Part shown: piece after piece, positions 26,901 to 34,668 of the stretch
Layout of the letters: each line of letters starts with the position of its first letter
How positions within the stretch are numbered: the first letter of the stretch is position 1
DNA from: Crossaster papposus
Taxonomy: Eukaryota; Echinodermata; Asteroidea; Velatida; Solasteridae
Length of the DNA: 64,000 bases
NCBI GenBank assembly: GCA_037893245.1
Contig: JBAIAA010000441.1
Coordinates: forward strand, 1,550,001-1,614,000
Reading direction: 5' to 3'
Position numbers and translations under genes: made by a program
Notes under the pieces: model-generated
Database searches by the model: none
Seen by the model: only the letters and a program-made list of their open reading frames with translations
Told to the model about the DNA's origin: nothing

Positions 26901-28332
26901 CTTACTGTGCACACTGTAGAAGAAGTTACAGTTTTAGAATTTGGAGAAAAACACAAGAAGAATATTCTGGGAGAAACATGAGGTACCCATGCGGGATTTG
27001 GGATTCGAAGCCAGGTCATAGTGGTGAAAGGCGCGGGAAGAACCGCTACACCAGCCCGAATCCCCTACACAAAATAGATCATTGTAAGTTAAAATCGCTT
27101 GCAAGCTAATAATCATAAGTCCTCCTGTCCAAAATCAATAGGCACGTTATTGAAAATAAGCTTTGACAAAATACAATCACCTAGTGTTCCTTGCGTCACT
27201 TGTAAAATTCTCTAAGTATTATGACGACAAGGTCCATATTATCGGCTTGTGCATGATCGTATAAATCCAGGTGCACATGCACACAGTGCATTGTGCACGT
27301 ATTGCGCGGAGTTCGATTTGGCAGCTCGCCCTATCTTCTAGTAGCCACGCCTTTAATGAATCCCGCAGCCACCAGATCGAGACATTCCTGAACATCACCA
27401 AGCGCACGCTAGACCCAGGTAATGAGATTACCTGTACTCCCACGCCTGCAGCCCCTGTCCCAGGTAATGGGGTCACCTATACAATGAGCCAACGTACCCT
27501 ATCCCCGGTTGACACCAAAGTTCTGTCGTTGGGCTTAAACTTTGCTTCCAGAAAGACCCCACCTACGGCACAGCCAGGCATCTCGCCAATTCTTTACCCC
27601 CTGGTTTAGCCAACACCAAACAACACACCAATAACTTCTACCAGTTTACCACCATCCTCCAAAGCATCACCCTCTCCAGCCGAACGACACCATGGCCAGC
27701 TTCGACCTCCTTACCAATGTCCCCAGGTCCTATGCAAACACCATCAGCCAAGGACAGACTTCAAGCAGACCCCACCCTTAAGGACCTCAAGGACCGCACC
27801 GACCTCACCCCTGACCTCATCCCTGACCTCATCCCTGACCATGCTTCTGATGGCGGGATGAATTATTTAAACAGCCGGTTGGAACCTCCATGCATGGCAT
27901 CTCCTATATCCGGATATCCCTATATTTTGTTTTGTCGACGGATACTCTGTGGCAAACTCTTGGTGGCGCACTGCATTGTACGTTGTTATAAAGACAACAT
28001 ATCGCGTCGCCTATGGCACCACAGTGTAGGTACTGTGAATCGCCCGTAATCCTGGATCGGATCCCCCAACAAGATGTGATAAAAATCCCATTTATCCCAA
28101 GAAAACCAGAAGAGTGCTTCTCCATCAGGTTTATTTGGAGCTGATATTATCGCGACTGAGGCTCGTAAAACCGTGTTCCACTACATTCCATCTTTAAGTT
28201 TTCAACATTAGTTCATGTAACTGTTACAAAATACACAGCAATTACTTGATCAAAATTATTTATTTGTTTTTGTTTTTGTATTTATTTACAGAAAATACGA
28301 ACCAGCAGGACACGTCCATTATTTCTGTGTGA
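2896..28332 (+). CDS. Gene 1: UNC5-like single-pass receptor with ZU5-UPA-Death cytoplasmic region
   Basis: Spliced model: 2896-2979, 5905-6240, optional microexons between 8336 and 17944, 19001-19055, 19697-20349, 21950-22081, 22784-22963, 23437-23490, 25252-25284, 25760-26048, 26266-26309, 26500-26755, 28292-28332. Constitutive exons total 2157 nt with matching phases and no internal stop: 718 residues. Order: signal peptide (about 1-27), six-Cys ectodomain (64-99), membrane helix (about 110-131), microexon slot after 140, ZU5 then UPA (about 165-480), CxxC/CxxC knuckle (493-508), Death domain (about 622-705), tail ending IISV. UNC5 receptors and UNC5CL share the ZU5-UPA-Death order and signal in guidance, apoptosis or NF-kB pathways. 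This protein lacks Ig and TSP1 domains. Role as a signalling receptor is inferred; ligand unknown. Confidence 0.85.
2980..5904. other. Gene 1 intron 1
   Basis: No exon is visible. It contains a C tract at 3514-3529, two copies of a dispersed repeat (near 3984 and 4336, ggggttgttgcgaaat), a G-rich tract at 4496-4538 and a tRNA-derived SINE at 5594-5678. The whole intron is colinear with 53297-56677, except for extra MITEs there. Confidence 0.7.
5594..5678 (-). mobile_element. tRNA-derived SINE or tRNA pseudogene
   Basis: On the minus strand it reads like a tRNA: an A-box-like tctcggtggttgagaggtaa and a B-box-like cgttcgagtcccacccg. The anticodon loop is 8 nt and the stem imperfect, so it is not a working tRNA. 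The paralogous copy is at 56360-56441. Confidence 0.6.
5905..6240 (+). CDS. Gene 1 exon 2: cysteine-rich ectodomain and membrane helix
   Basis: 112 codons, phase 0 at both ends (acceptor cttgcag, donor tcg|gtgagt). It opens with an N-glycosylation sequon (NAT), then a Pro/Thr/Ser-rich stretch. A furin-like cysteine cluster follows (C-x3-C-x2-C-x7-C-x2-C, later one more Cys). Then comes a hydrophobic helix (GFIAIVAAVLVILLVATF) followed by Cys/Arg, as at a cytoplasmic membrane edge. The ectodomain is only about 80 residues after signal cleavage, far smaller than in UNC5. The 56678 copy in gene 2 has a shorter helix and a basic KMRR end. Confidence 0.85.
6263..6638. repeat. Intronic foldback (inverted repeat) just after exon 2
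   Basis: Arms of about 180 bases pair imperfectly. The outer ends are gttttcccggctatt and aaatagccaggaaaac; near the centre agatcaaatttgtc faces gacaaatttgatct. It starts about 22 bases after the exon 2 donor. The same foldback lies at 57028-57410 in gene 2. It is probably an old foldback MITE, but it can form a long hairpin in the pre-mRNA. Confidence 0.75.
8336..8353 (+). CDS. Microexon 1a (SRIGAQ)
   Basis: 18 nt between acceptor ggctcatcag and donor gtaagtg, phase 0 in and out. It encodes SRIGAQ. The ancestral acceptor position (tttacag in the 12650 module) reads tttacat here, so the acceptor would lie 13 bases downstream. Confidence 0.5.
9150..9167 (+). CDS. Microexon 1b (SRIGAQ, duplicate)
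   Basis: Identical to microexon 1a with identical splice sites, created by the 814-bp tandem duplication. Phase 0, 18 nt. Confidence 0.5.
9201..11340. other. Intron filler between microexons in gene 1
   Basis: Module fragments without an intact donor block. 10640-11060 is nearly identical to 59910-60360 in gene 2. A perfect-looking hairpin occurs at 11193-11249. No exon is supported here. Confidence 0.6.
11193..11249. repeat. 28-bp-arm hairpin
   Basis: ctcagtcggcaaatgggcca plus ccaaatta faces its reverse complement across one central base, with a single mismatch. The paralogous stretch near 60470 lacks it. Confidence 0.8.
11370..11396 (+). CDS. Microexon 2 (DEDEGVPAY)
   Basis: 27 nt between acceptor tttaatacag and donor gtaagga, phase 0. 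It encodes an acidic peptide ending in Tyr. Its flanks differ from the standard module, so this may be the founder or an independent exon. A good polypyrimidine tract (ttttcccatcttgttttat) precedes it. Confidence 0.5.
11990..12400 (+). mobile_element. 3' remnant of a CR1/L2-type LINE
   Basis: A broken frame contains the C-terminal reverse-transcriptase signature HWLPVEQ...FIYKILNAMAPVYLSD and then SLPETVQSSSSTQIFRQKLK. A tail follows with aagcgccatgagcgct, a stem common at L2-type 3' ends. Only the last part of the ORF remains; it is not functional. Confidence 0.75.
12650..12673 (+). CDS. Microexon 3 (SSSRMRNR)
   Basis: 24 nt between the strong acceptor ttctttacag and donor gtaagtg, phase 0. 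It encodes a basic serine-rich peptide. This module keeps the canonical acceptor lost in the SRIGAQ and SHMHAW modules. Confidence 0.55.
13857..13877 (+). CDS. Microexon 4 (SVHSSYP)
   Basis: 21 nt between acceptor atttctttacag and donor gtaaatg, phase 0. The donor has A in place of G at +5 (gtaaat), which should weaken it. Confidence 0.5.
15083..15091 (+). pseudogene. Decayed microexon (possible 9-nt IEQ)
   Basis: The module donor gtaagtg is intact at 15092, but the canonical acceptor reads tttacat. The only nearby AG (cacgcaag) would leave a 9-nt phase-0 exon, IEQ. Probably dead or very weak. Confidence 0.3.
16384..16395 (+). pseudogene. Doubtful microexon (RSMQ)
   Basis: Donor gtaagtg at 16396 is intact; the canonical acceptor reads tttacat. 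The AG in gccaaag would give a 12-nt phase-0 exon, RSMQ. A different AG two bases later would break the frame. Status uncertain. Confidence 0.3.
17037..17054 (+). CDS. Microexon 5 (SHMHAW)
   Basis: 18 nt between acceptor ggctcatcag and donor gtaagtg, phase 0. It shares the shifted acceptor with the SRIGAQ modules but has a different peptide. Confidence 0.45.
17921..17944 (+). CDS. Microexon 6 (GPLDAGPS)
   Basis: 24 nt between the strong acceptor tcctttacag and donor gtaagtg, phase 0. It is the counterpart of 58711-58734 in gene 2 (GPLGDGPS), differing at 4 of 24 bases. Frame and length are kept, which supports a coding role. Confidence 0.6.
18241..18858. other. Unassigned intron sequence
   Basis: Between the last module and the tRNA-like element. 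No open frame with recognisable similarity and no clear terminal repeats. 18550-18640 resembles text at 11850-11930 (ccctctcacgtgac...atgcgcaatact), so it is a dispersed repeat. Confidence 0.5.
18859..18934 (+). mobile_element. tRNA-like sequence (SINE head or pseudogene)
   Basis: gagctcagttggtagagcac matches a tRNA D-arm/A-box, and acaggtctaaacccc is a degenerate B-box. The anticodon loop reads acttcaa (TTC). The acceptor stem does not pair well, so I treat it as tRNA-derived, not a working tRNA gene. Confidence 0.5.
19001..19055 (+). CDS. Gene 1 linker exon before ZU5
   Basis: 55 nt between acceptor ttgttttcag and donor gtacgt. Enters in phase 0, like every microexon, and leaves in phase 1, joining the ZU5 exon through a split Asp codon. 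It encodes ETSFAITAEKSVNSQSSP, a polar, serine-rich cytoplasmic linker. Frame matching on both sides supports the call although the exon is short. Confidence 0.65.
19130..19389. mobile_element. Foldback MITE
   Basis: The ends ggatgtctctaaaaaagtat and atacttttttttagagacac are inverted, and similarity continues inward (aaaactactgaatattt facing aatattcagtagtttt). About 260 bases, no coding capacity. Confidence 0.75.
19697..20349 (+). CDS. Gene 1 exon: ZU5 domain and start of UPA
   Basis: 653 nt: acceptor attacag, phase 1 entry, phase 0 exit at cag|gtaaac. The ZU5 fold is recognisable from the GGSLSLFEYKVHLYIPRRAL strand followed by PKG, the IYVNPNAP strand, LSPMIQCGPTGLKF and VVLSYPHFA. A HFTGAALVGEP segment matches the end of the UNC5 ZU5 region. 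The exon ends inside the first UPA strands (FRIHLWNDEPVVKQ). In UNC5 proteins ZU5 and UPA pack with the Death domain to keep the receptor closed. The base composition is much more GC-rich than the flanking introns, as expected of a constrained exon. Confidence 0.92.
20350..21949. other. Intron after ZU5 exon
   Basis: AT-rich; no exon is visible. It holds the foldback element at 21332-21697. Confidence 0.6.
21332..21697. mobile_element. MITE with about 57-bp terminal inverted repeats
   Basis: The left end agtactaaagactgcgcaat runs on to cattttgtgattgg; the right end is the reverse complement (caatcacaaaatgg ... attgcgcagttac). About 365 bases, no ORF. Confidence 0.8.
21950..22081 (+). CDS. 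Gene 1 exon: UPA domain, middle part
   Basis: 132 nt, 44 codons, phase 0 at both ends (acceptor gctgctcag, donor aag|gtagta). It encodes a charged segment (KRLDVYRYLKVGRSGD, then EIEKIKRGWEQENK) at the place where UPA domains of UNC5 proteins carry a long loop and helix. It is joined in frame to the exons on either side. Confidence 0.75.
22784..22963 (+). CDS. Gene 1 exon: UPA domain, C-terminal part
   Basis: 180 nt, 60 codons, phase 0 at both ends (acceptor ctacaaaatag, donor aag|gtacga). It encodes the UPA strands IIPVERIWELP, VTFNLERRN and GSFRFTIIPPK, matching the end of UPA in UNC5 proteins (iPFYHIW...FTLER-like pattern). Composition is coding-like. Confidence 0.82.
23026..23207. repeat. 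Degenerate ggggcgtcggacctgt tandem motif
   Basis: Four to five near copies of a ggcgtcggacct motif, alternating on both strands with gtaagtcggacgtctcata. This looks like a small repetitive element in the intron. Confidence 0.5.
23437..23490 (+). CDS. Gene 1 exon: first half of CxxC knuckle
   Basis: 54 nt, 18 codons, phase 0 at both ends (acceptor cacaaaacag, donor aag|gtaagt). It encodes a polar stretch and then RLCNICQK with one CxxC pair. The next exon supplies the second CxxC. Confidence 0.6.
23560..24000. other. GC- and CpG-rich intron island
   Basis: This stretch is distinctly more GC/CpG-rich than its surroundings (for example cgcccgccggcgagcttctt near 23583). A 119-codon minus frame overlaps it but has no recognisable domain. 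It could be a repeat of recent origin or a regulatory island; I see no exon. Confidence 0.4.
24239..24290. repeat. Short tandem repeat ccggtaccccg
   Basis: Four to five copies of an 11-12 base unit (gccggt[t]accccg). Confidence 0.8.
24728..24980. mobile_element. MITE of the CAGGGGCCAATT family
   Basis: The ends cagggcccaatt and aattggccccag are inverted, followed inside by gctaagca-like blocks on both sides. Same family as 53441-53656. No ORF. Confidence 0.75.
25252..25284 (+). CDS. Gene 1 exon: second half of CxxC knuckle
   Basis: 33 nt, 11 codons (DEAPEFCASCK), phase 0 at both ends (acceptor ttgtttccag, donor aag|gtgaat). Joined to the previous exon it forms C-x2-C-x8-C-x2-C, a spacing seen in small zinc-binding knuckles. 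Zinc binding is inferred. Confidence 0.6.
25566..25721. mobile_element. Near-perfect foldback element
   Basis: Arms of about 75 bases: tgacccagcacgagtaaacg...gattttatcatttaaagct faces its reverse complement across about 5 central bases. Few mismatches, so it is recent or constrained. No ORF of its own. Confidence 0.85.
25760..26048 (+). CDS. Gene 1 exon: linker between knuckle and Death domain
   Basis: 289 nt, phase 0 entry (acceptor atttttag), phase 1 exit (acag|gtatat). The 96-residue linker is hydrophilic, rich in Ser, Asp and Glu, with no domain I recognise. It contains KTEDSVKIFFARERAQGLED and RLLDSSPEIAKPISKK, which may form helices. Confidence 0.75.
26266..26309 (+). CDS. Gene 1 small linker exon
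   Basis: 44 nt, phase 1 entry (acceptor cttgctctag), phase 0 exit (acc|gtgagt). It encodes ETLPEGGSISTDRLT. It bridges the phase between its neighbours exactly, which is the main support. Confidence 0.6.
26500..26755 (+). CDS. Gene 1 exon: Death domain
   Basis: 256 nt, phase 0 entry (acceptor tcttttcag), phase 1 exit (cgaag|gtgaga). Residues follow the six-helix Death-domain pattern: FRGLEEKLGKEWQPLATELG (helices 1-2), then FTPEDLYKITENN, IGEQIFQMLVKWRQRCG (helix 4) and GSILAGALTKVGLHNLAQQF (helices 5-6). The LG..W..LA..LG and ML..W motifs are classical. Death domains assemble with others in apoptotic or NF-kB signalling complexes. Confidence 0.92.
26840..27070 (-). mobile_element. tRNA-derived SINE
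   Basis: On the minus strand an A-box-like ctggtgtagcggttcttccc and a B-box ggcttcgaatccc are spaced as in a tRNA head, followed by about 120 bases of unrelated body. Confidence 0.65.
27360..27850 (+). mobile_element. Possible Penelope-like element remnant
   Basis: A broken frame contains SQRTLSPVDTKVLSLGLNFA, resembling the LT..E..VL.KGLNF motif upstream of the reverse transcriptase in Penelope-like elements. A related NITKRTLDPG block precedes it. The rest is Pro/Thr/Asp-rich and frame-shifted. No catalytic motif is present, so the call is tentative. Confidence 0.35.
28292..28332 (+). CDS. Gene 1 last exon
   Basis: Phase 1 entry (acceptor tttatttacag), then 12 codons and TGA at 28330-28332. 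The tail reads ENTNQQDTSIISV. The last residues (I-S-V) fit a class II PDZ-ligand pattern, which is only suggestive. An AATAAA follows 80 bases later. Confidence 0.65.
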
Positions 28333-28411
28333 GTTGTTTCTACAAGCAAAGCATACTGGTGCATCGATACAGCTGGACTTCCCCAATCAATTATTTTGCG
28401 TGGCTTTCAGA

Positions 28412-28417
28412 AATAAA
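28412..28417 (+). promoter_or_regulatory. Polyadenylation signal AATAAA of gene 1
   Basis: Canonical hexamer 80 bases after the stop codon of the last exon; no other gene lies nearby. Confidence 0.55.
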
Positions 28418-28885
28418 CCGTTGGGCCTACAATATAGAAAATAGCAACTTTCGGTCTGCCGTCAACTGTTTCAGCTGCGACTGAGCTGCATACCTATACG
28501 TGTATATTGTTAATCACAGTCGCGTCTTTCAAGGCGACCTGAACATGTTCTGTCAACGGTCCACTCTCTTTTGTGAATATAATTCCCGCGCTGCATATCA
28601 ATAATCGACCGTATACGGAGTTTGCATTAAATCCAATGTAATCGCCCGACTCTCCCATGAATACACAGCGCACCAGGATAAAAAACCTGATGAACTTAAG
28701 TGGGGGTCACAAATTCATAATTTGGATTCTAACGACTATAAACCAGGATATGAATTTTGACTGAGGATGTGAATTTTGGAGCATTTGAATGTGATTTTGG
28801 CGATCTTTTGTTGGCGATCTACAGTTATTATATGTTATGTTATGTTTATTGGATGTTATATATGTTAACTAGATTTTTTTTAAAA

Positions 28886-29593
28886 GTAATACTACGATGT
28901 GTGTATAATTAATACTAAAGTAATACTAACAACTTAACAAGTAAGACTAGATTTGTTTTGGGTGCAAATGAACGGTTAATTGAGTCATTCGTTTACTGTT
29001 TATTATTGTCTATACAGGGTGAAAACACTATGAAAACACTATGAAAACACTATGAAAACACTGTGTTCATACTGTGGAATCAAGTATGTTCACGCTATGA
29101 AAACACTATGACAACACTATGACAACGCTGTGGGAACACTGTGATCACACTATTGGGGACACTGTGAAATCAGTATGTTCACGCTATGAAAACACTATGA
29201 CAACATTGTGTTCGTACTGTGGAAACACTGTGGAAACACTGTGGTCATACTATGAAAACAAAACAATATGAAAACACTATGCAAACACTACGATGTGTGT
29301 ATAATTAATACTAAAGTAATACTAACAACTTAACAAGTAATACTAGATTTGTTTTGGGTGCAAATGAACGGTTAATTGAGTCATTCGTTTACTGTTTATT
29401 ATTGTCTATACAGGGTGAAAACACTATGAAAACACTATGAAAACACTATGAAAACACTATGAAAACACTATGAAAACACTATGAAAACACTATGAAAACA
29501 CTATGAAAACACTATGAAAACACTATGAAAACACTATGAAAACACTATGTTCATACTGTGGAATCAAGTATGTTCACGCTATGAAAACACTAT
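28886..29593. repeat. GAAAACACTATG satellite, first block, with duplicated 145-bp segment
   Basis: From 29019 the text consists of atgaaaacact units and variants (gtggaaacact, ttcatactgtgg, gttcacgctatg). A non-satellite segment at 28886-29018 (ctacgatgtgtgtataatta...) recurs at 29288-29415, showing a duplication of about 402 bases. The block is cut at 29593 by a LINE. Confidence 0.9.
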
Positions 29594-29897
29594 TTATTTA
29601 TTTATTTATTTATTCCATTTCTTTACCCAGGGTGTGCCCAAACAGTTTAAAACTGGTTTTCATTGGGGCCCTGCATACATCATCAAATAAAATAACAGTA
29701 CATATTATAAATACAAGGATATTACAGGAATTCTAAACATTAATACTAATTCTGATTTACGAGATAGGCGAAAACCCGCCAAATAAAAAACCTTTTAGGT
29801 GAAAAATAAGAAGGGGAAATTCCTATCCGGCTCCACATTATAGTGGCAACCAAGTTCTAACTCCGTAGATCAGCGCAATTGGCATAATATCTAACAC

Positions 29898-32812
29898 TCA
29901 GATGGCATGTCGGAGCTCTGATTTAAATGTGCTTAATGAGTCCAATGTTCGCAATTGTTCGGGCAGATTATTCCAAATATTTGCACCACTCACAGCGAAA
30001 CTTGTGGCGTAGCATTCTTTTTTGGCGAAAGGAACTTTCAGTGCCGTGTGGGTTGATTGCCTTGTTTCGCGAATTACTGTAAGTGGTTTGAAAATATTTG
30101 TCATGTACAAAGGAGTCATTTTGTTGATACTTTTGAAGACAAGAATAGCCTTTTTTGACTTGACTCTTTTTGAAAAAGGGGTCCAATTAAGACGAGCAAA
30201 CATATCCTCTGAAGGGGTGAGGAAGGTACATTTAAGGATTATCCGCGCGGCTCTTTTGAGACATTTGTTTAACATATTATCGTGAGATATGTACCTTCCT
30301 CCCCACACAGTACAACAATACTCTAACGTTGGCATAACTAGACTTACAAATAGTGTGTGCAAGCTGTGCTGAGGAATACAATCACGGATTCTTCTTAGTA
30401 TACCTAATTTAGACACCACATTTTTTCTTACGTATTCGACATGTGGGCCCCAACTTAATGCTTCATCAATAATTACACCCAAACATTTATAAGACTTCAC
30501 ATTTTCAATACGACTACCAGCAATGCATACATTTAAATTAACATTAGATATTTTCTGCCTAGTACCAATAAGCATGCATTTGGTTTTGGTGGCATTTAAA
30601 GCTAGCTTGTTTCTTCCGCACCAGTTGTGAAAACTAGTAAGAGCTGTATTTAAGCTACTTTCTATTATATTAATGTTGGAGGAGCTACACGTTAATGTTG
30701 AGTCATCTGCATACATAAATAAGTTGCAGTTTGGGGCAATACAAAATGGAAGGTCACTAGTATAAACAATGAATAAAAGTGGACCTAGTATCGACCCCTG
30801 TGGAACACCAGTGTTTACGGACAGGACCTTTGATATGGTGCCGCCAATATTCACAGACTGACTACGTTCACTTATAGGTACGACTTAAACCAATTTATTA
30901 CAGAAGACGACATGTTCATCCTTTCTAGTTTCTTTAGTAAGATTTCATGATCAACACAATCAAATGCTTTACTGAGGTCTATAAACACACTGCCTGTAAC
31001 TTGTCCATTCTCCATGGCCGCAAAACACTTGTTTGTTAAGTCATGTAGGGTGCTTTCAGTTGAGTGCAGGGGTCTAAATCCCGACTGGCAACTAGGAATC
31101 AGATTGTTTTCATCAAGATATCTATATACCGATGAGTGCACCCATCTTTCTAAAATCTTAGAGATAATTGGCAGTATAGAAATTGGACGATAGTTACCTG
31201 TACTACATTTATCTCCTCCCTTGTGAATTGGTGTTACTAAAGCATGTTTCCAATCTTTAGGGTATCGCTCACATCTTATAGACAGGTTAACAATATGAGT
31301 TAAAGATTTAATGATATAAGGTGAAGCAATTTTAATCATTTTAACACTAATTCCATCCGGACCTGTTGCTTTCCCAACCGACATGGATGATATTTGCTTT
31401 CGAACAAACTCTTCTGTAATGTTAGGTACTACGCAATCTTCATCAACAGAATCAAATATAGAGGCGTCAGTATTGTCATCTATTTCAAGTTCACGCAAAG
31501 GGTAATTTCCAGCAGTACGCTTGCCGATTGTTGAAAAGTGTTCATTTAATGTATCAGCAATGTCGGCGATATTGTCAATATTTTCCCCATTTGGGGAAGT
31601 AATCGAATTTGGTACAGTTTTTTGTTTCTTAGGGAGTACCTCCTTCAGAGTTTTCCACAGCATAGAAGAGTTGCTTTTATTTTCTTCTATGGCGGATGTG
31701 TAGTAATTACTCTTTTTACTGCGGATTTTATTAGTAACATTGTTCCGCAGGTTTTTGTATGAATCCCAATGAATTTGTAAGCCTGTGTGCTTTGCAATTT
31801 TGTGTACACGATCGCGCTGCCGCATAAGTTTAAGAATTTCGCTATCGAGCCACGGTACTGAGGCACCCCGAATGCGTTTAGTTTTGACTGGCGCATGGAG
31901 GTTAATAATACTCATAAATATGGAGTACCATATAGACCATGCATTATCCACATCATAACAACCAAAAACATCTTGCCATGGTGCATTACGGAGATCGTCC
32001 GTAAATGCATCACTGTTTATATTTTTTAGACATCGAAAATTTATTGAACGACCTTTCATTTTTGGTGTTTTCCAACTGTGTAGCTAATAAACAAGATAAT
32101 GATCACTGATTAGGACTGGTAAAACACCACAGTCCTTTATGAGCTCTGGGTGGGAACTAAAAATGAGATCGATGGTAGTTTTTGTAGATTCAGTGACACG
32201 TGTTGGGTCATGTATGAGTTGCGCCATTTGGAACAAACTAAAGCAAGAAATAATTGGATTTGATTGCATACTATCGTATTCCTCTGAAACATCACAATTA
32301 AAGTCCCCAGTTGTAATAATTTCTTTACATTCACACGAGGCCTTATTAAGGATATCACTCAGTTTTCCCATAAATTCGACAGAGCTTGAAGGAGGCCTAT
32401 AAATAGAACTGATAAGCACAGGCTGTCTTTGTTTGCACTTAATTTCAACCCATATACACTCGACATCATATATTTCGAGATCTTCACGACGGGTATCTCG
32501 AATGTAAATTGCAACACCGCCACCATGTCGGTTCCTGTCTTTTCTGACAATAGAATAATTTGGTAGAGTTATTTCGTCATCAGAGATTGAGGCGTCGCAA
32601 AAAGTTTCGTTTAGACAGATGATGTCGAATGGATTTTTAGACATTACAATCTTAAAATGGTCAAATTTGTTTATGAGGCTTCTTACATTAAGATGGGCGA
32701 ATGAGAAACCCTCGGAACTTTGATTGCAGATAATACCATCTGTTATGTCTATTTTAGAACCTTGCCTTGTGGGTTGAGCAGCTCCCTGACCATTTTCAGA
32801 TGTTGGTTCCAC
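29898..32812 (-). pseudogene. LINE ORF2: endonuclease and reverse transcriptase, broken
   Basis: The endonuclease (32084-32812) starts FAHLNVRSL and has ICLNETF, GDFNCD and ISDHYLV (catalytic E, D/N and D-H). One TAG just after it (frame kept) interrupts the link to the RT region (30872-32059). RT blocks are visible: TGPDGIS, NYRPISILP, QSGFRPLHST, FIDLSKAFDCVDH. A one-base frameshift near 30860 separates the last part (29898-30854), which has GVPQGSILGPLLF and the MYADDST active site, then a typical LINE C-terminal (WNNLPEQLR). Both lesions would block translation of a full ORF2, so the copy is probably immobile but young. Confidence 0.9.
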
Positions 32813-34668
32813 TCCTGGCCTCGATAATGTGTCGGGGCGGGTGCTCTGGTCTGGGATACTGGCTGCCGTCGTTGATTGAGGTTGATTTGGTGCCGTTTCG
32901 GATGGGGATGCGGGTAATACTGGTTGGCCATTAGAAAACCCGTCGGAACATCACGGGTCGCTGTAGTCCGCTTCGTCAGGACATCAGAGTACAAACTCTG
33001 ACCGAAAGGGGTTTTCTGATGTGGAATGCGACTATCAAAGGTCTTTGGTGGTCCTTTGATGTGTTGGATAATGTTCGTGGCAAGTAGGCGCACTCCTGCT
33101 GAGTCGAGGTGCACACCGTCCGACACAAGGTGGTTTGAGTTTATGTTACCGTTGTCAATAAAGCCCCAGTTATTTCGCTTTGCTATGGACTTGAGCAGAT
33201 TATTAGAATCATCTACTCTCTTGTACTGTGGCACCGTTTGGTTTTTACGGTGTATGATCGAAGATATTGTCACTGATCTTGGTTGTAGTGACTCGCCGAG
33301 GGAGGTGATCTGAGCGGCAATAGTCTCCGGGTTGTCGGATGTGTTGTTGGTCCCAACATGGAGAATTACCCGAGATACGTCGTGCTTGGTCGACAGCTGT
33401 ATGGCGTGGGGAGCAAGATCTTGGATTTTTGCTCCACGCATGGTGTGGCACATCACTTTCTTTTGCCTGCTCAATCTCCTGGGCTGAAGCCGTTTTATCA
33501 TCGAGTCACCGATTAGAAGCACATCTGCACAGTGGTGTTCCGTTGGTGTGGATGCTGATTGTTTTACTTTAGGTGCCGGTTTGTCCTTTGCAGTGGTCAG
33601 CTTCTTGTGCTTTTTCCGGTATTGATTCAGCTGCTCGTCAAATTCTAAGGACATTTTAGTTTTTGAGGGATGGGGCAAATGGTTTGGGGTTGGGGAGGAT
33701 CCCTGCTCCTCGGTGTCAGGCTGGCCGTTTAGCTGCAAGACTTCGAAGTACGAGTCGATCACCAACTCGGCCTCGGTCCGGGAATCACCGGTGCTGGAGT
33801 CGGTGATGACGGGATCCTCTGTCGCCAATGCAGCGAAGCGGTTGCTTGTCGGTACCAGAACCGCTGGGCCGACATCCAATGTACAGTGGCTCGCTGGACT
33901 GAGATCCGCTGTACGGTGGCTCGCTGGACTGGCTAGACTTGTGGGCGTCCATGGGTGGTTCCGGCTCAGAGCACTCGGCGGGCGTTCTGAATCATCATGG
34001 GCTTCACGAGAAGAAGGACTCATCAGCATATCAATGGTAGAATGGAGAGCGTCACATTCCTTCTTCAGGTGGTCTATTGTTTCCCTTTGGGAACAAGAAG
34101 ATCGAGAAATCTGGCCAGATAGTGTTGCAAATTGGTCTGAAAATTTCTGATCAAGTAATTTTATGTCATTTTGGACCTGTATGATGGCTTGATAAATGAC
34201 CTGTGGGGTGGGTTCAGGGACTTGATCGGGGGTTGTGACACCTGTTAGGTCCCGATCTGTAGTATGCCTTGTTTGCTTGTAATTTATCTGACAAGCTGAA
34301 CTAAGACAAGACATGGGAAAAGTGTTCCGATGACCAAAAATATACAGACATAGGTCCTTGATGTCATCGGATGCTGTTTGATTAGATCTACGGGATTTAA
34401 GTGAAAAAACTGTACTTAGCTTTTTTGACGAGTCGCCCGTTTCGTCGCCATCTTGGACGTCTTCACGGTACTTCTCCATCGCAGCTTCAAAAATCACAAT
34501 CCTCGCTTGTAACAATTCATCAATGGTAAAATCACTACTTAGCACTGACCGCAATGGCATAGGCGGCGACACTTGGAATTTAGACACGATATCCTGTATC
34601 TTAGTGTCGAGTTTTGATAGAAAACTCGGAGAGCTGACACAACACACGTCTTGTCCGTTGGCTGCCAT
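32749..34668 (-). CDS. LINE ORF1 protein with SGNH/esterase domain
   Basis: 639 residues, intact. The N-terminal half is helical and Ser/Thr-rich. The C-terminal half holds an SGNH-hydrolase domain: LLIGDSMIKRL (block I Ser), VILHVGTNN (block III Asn) and DGVHLDSAGVRLL (block V Asp/His). CR1 and some L2/Zenon elements carry such an esterase in ORF1, where it helps RNP function. It ends in Arg/Gln-rich sequence and overlaps ORF2 by 64 nt in another frame. Confidence 0.85.
   Translation of the reverse strand: MAANGQDVCCVSSPSFLSKLDTKIQDIVSKFQVSPPMPLRSVLSSDFTIDELLQARIVIFEAAMEKYREDVQDGDETGDSSKKLSTVFSLKSRRSNQTASDDIKDLCLYIFGHRNTFPMSCLSSACQINYKQTRHTTDRDLTGVTTPDQVPEPTPQVIYQAIIQVQNDIKLLDQKFSDQFATLSGQISRSSCSQRETIDHLKKECDALHSTIDMLMSPSSREAHDDSERPPSALSRNHPWTPTSLASPASHRTADLSPASHCTLDVGPAVLVPTSNRFAALATEDPVITDSSTGDSRTEAELVIDSYFEVLQLNGQPDTEEQGSSPTPNHLPHPSKTKMSLEFDEQLNQYRKKHKKLTTAKDKPAPKVKQSASTPTEHHCADVLLIGDSMIKRLQPRRLSRQKKVMCHTMRGAKIQDLAPHAIQLSTKHDVSRVILHVGTNNTSDNPETIAAQITSLGESLQPRSVTISSIIHRKNQTVPQYKRVDDSNNLLKSIAKRNNWGFIDNGNINSNHLVSDGVHLDSAGVRLLATNIIQHIKGPPKTFDSRIPHQKTPFGQSLYSDVLTKRTTATRDVPTGFLMANQYYPHPHPKRHQINLNQRRQPVSQTRAPAPTHYRGQEWNQHLKMVRELLNPQGKVLK

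Noticed and set aside
27271..27609. Additional host exon between the Death exon and the last exon
   Set aside because: The phase of 26755 and 28292 already match directly, and the frame resembles a Penelope-like element remnant.
29019..29593. CRISPR-like regular repeats
   Set aside because: Direct 11-12 base units without unique spacers, in a eukaryotic setting: a satellite.
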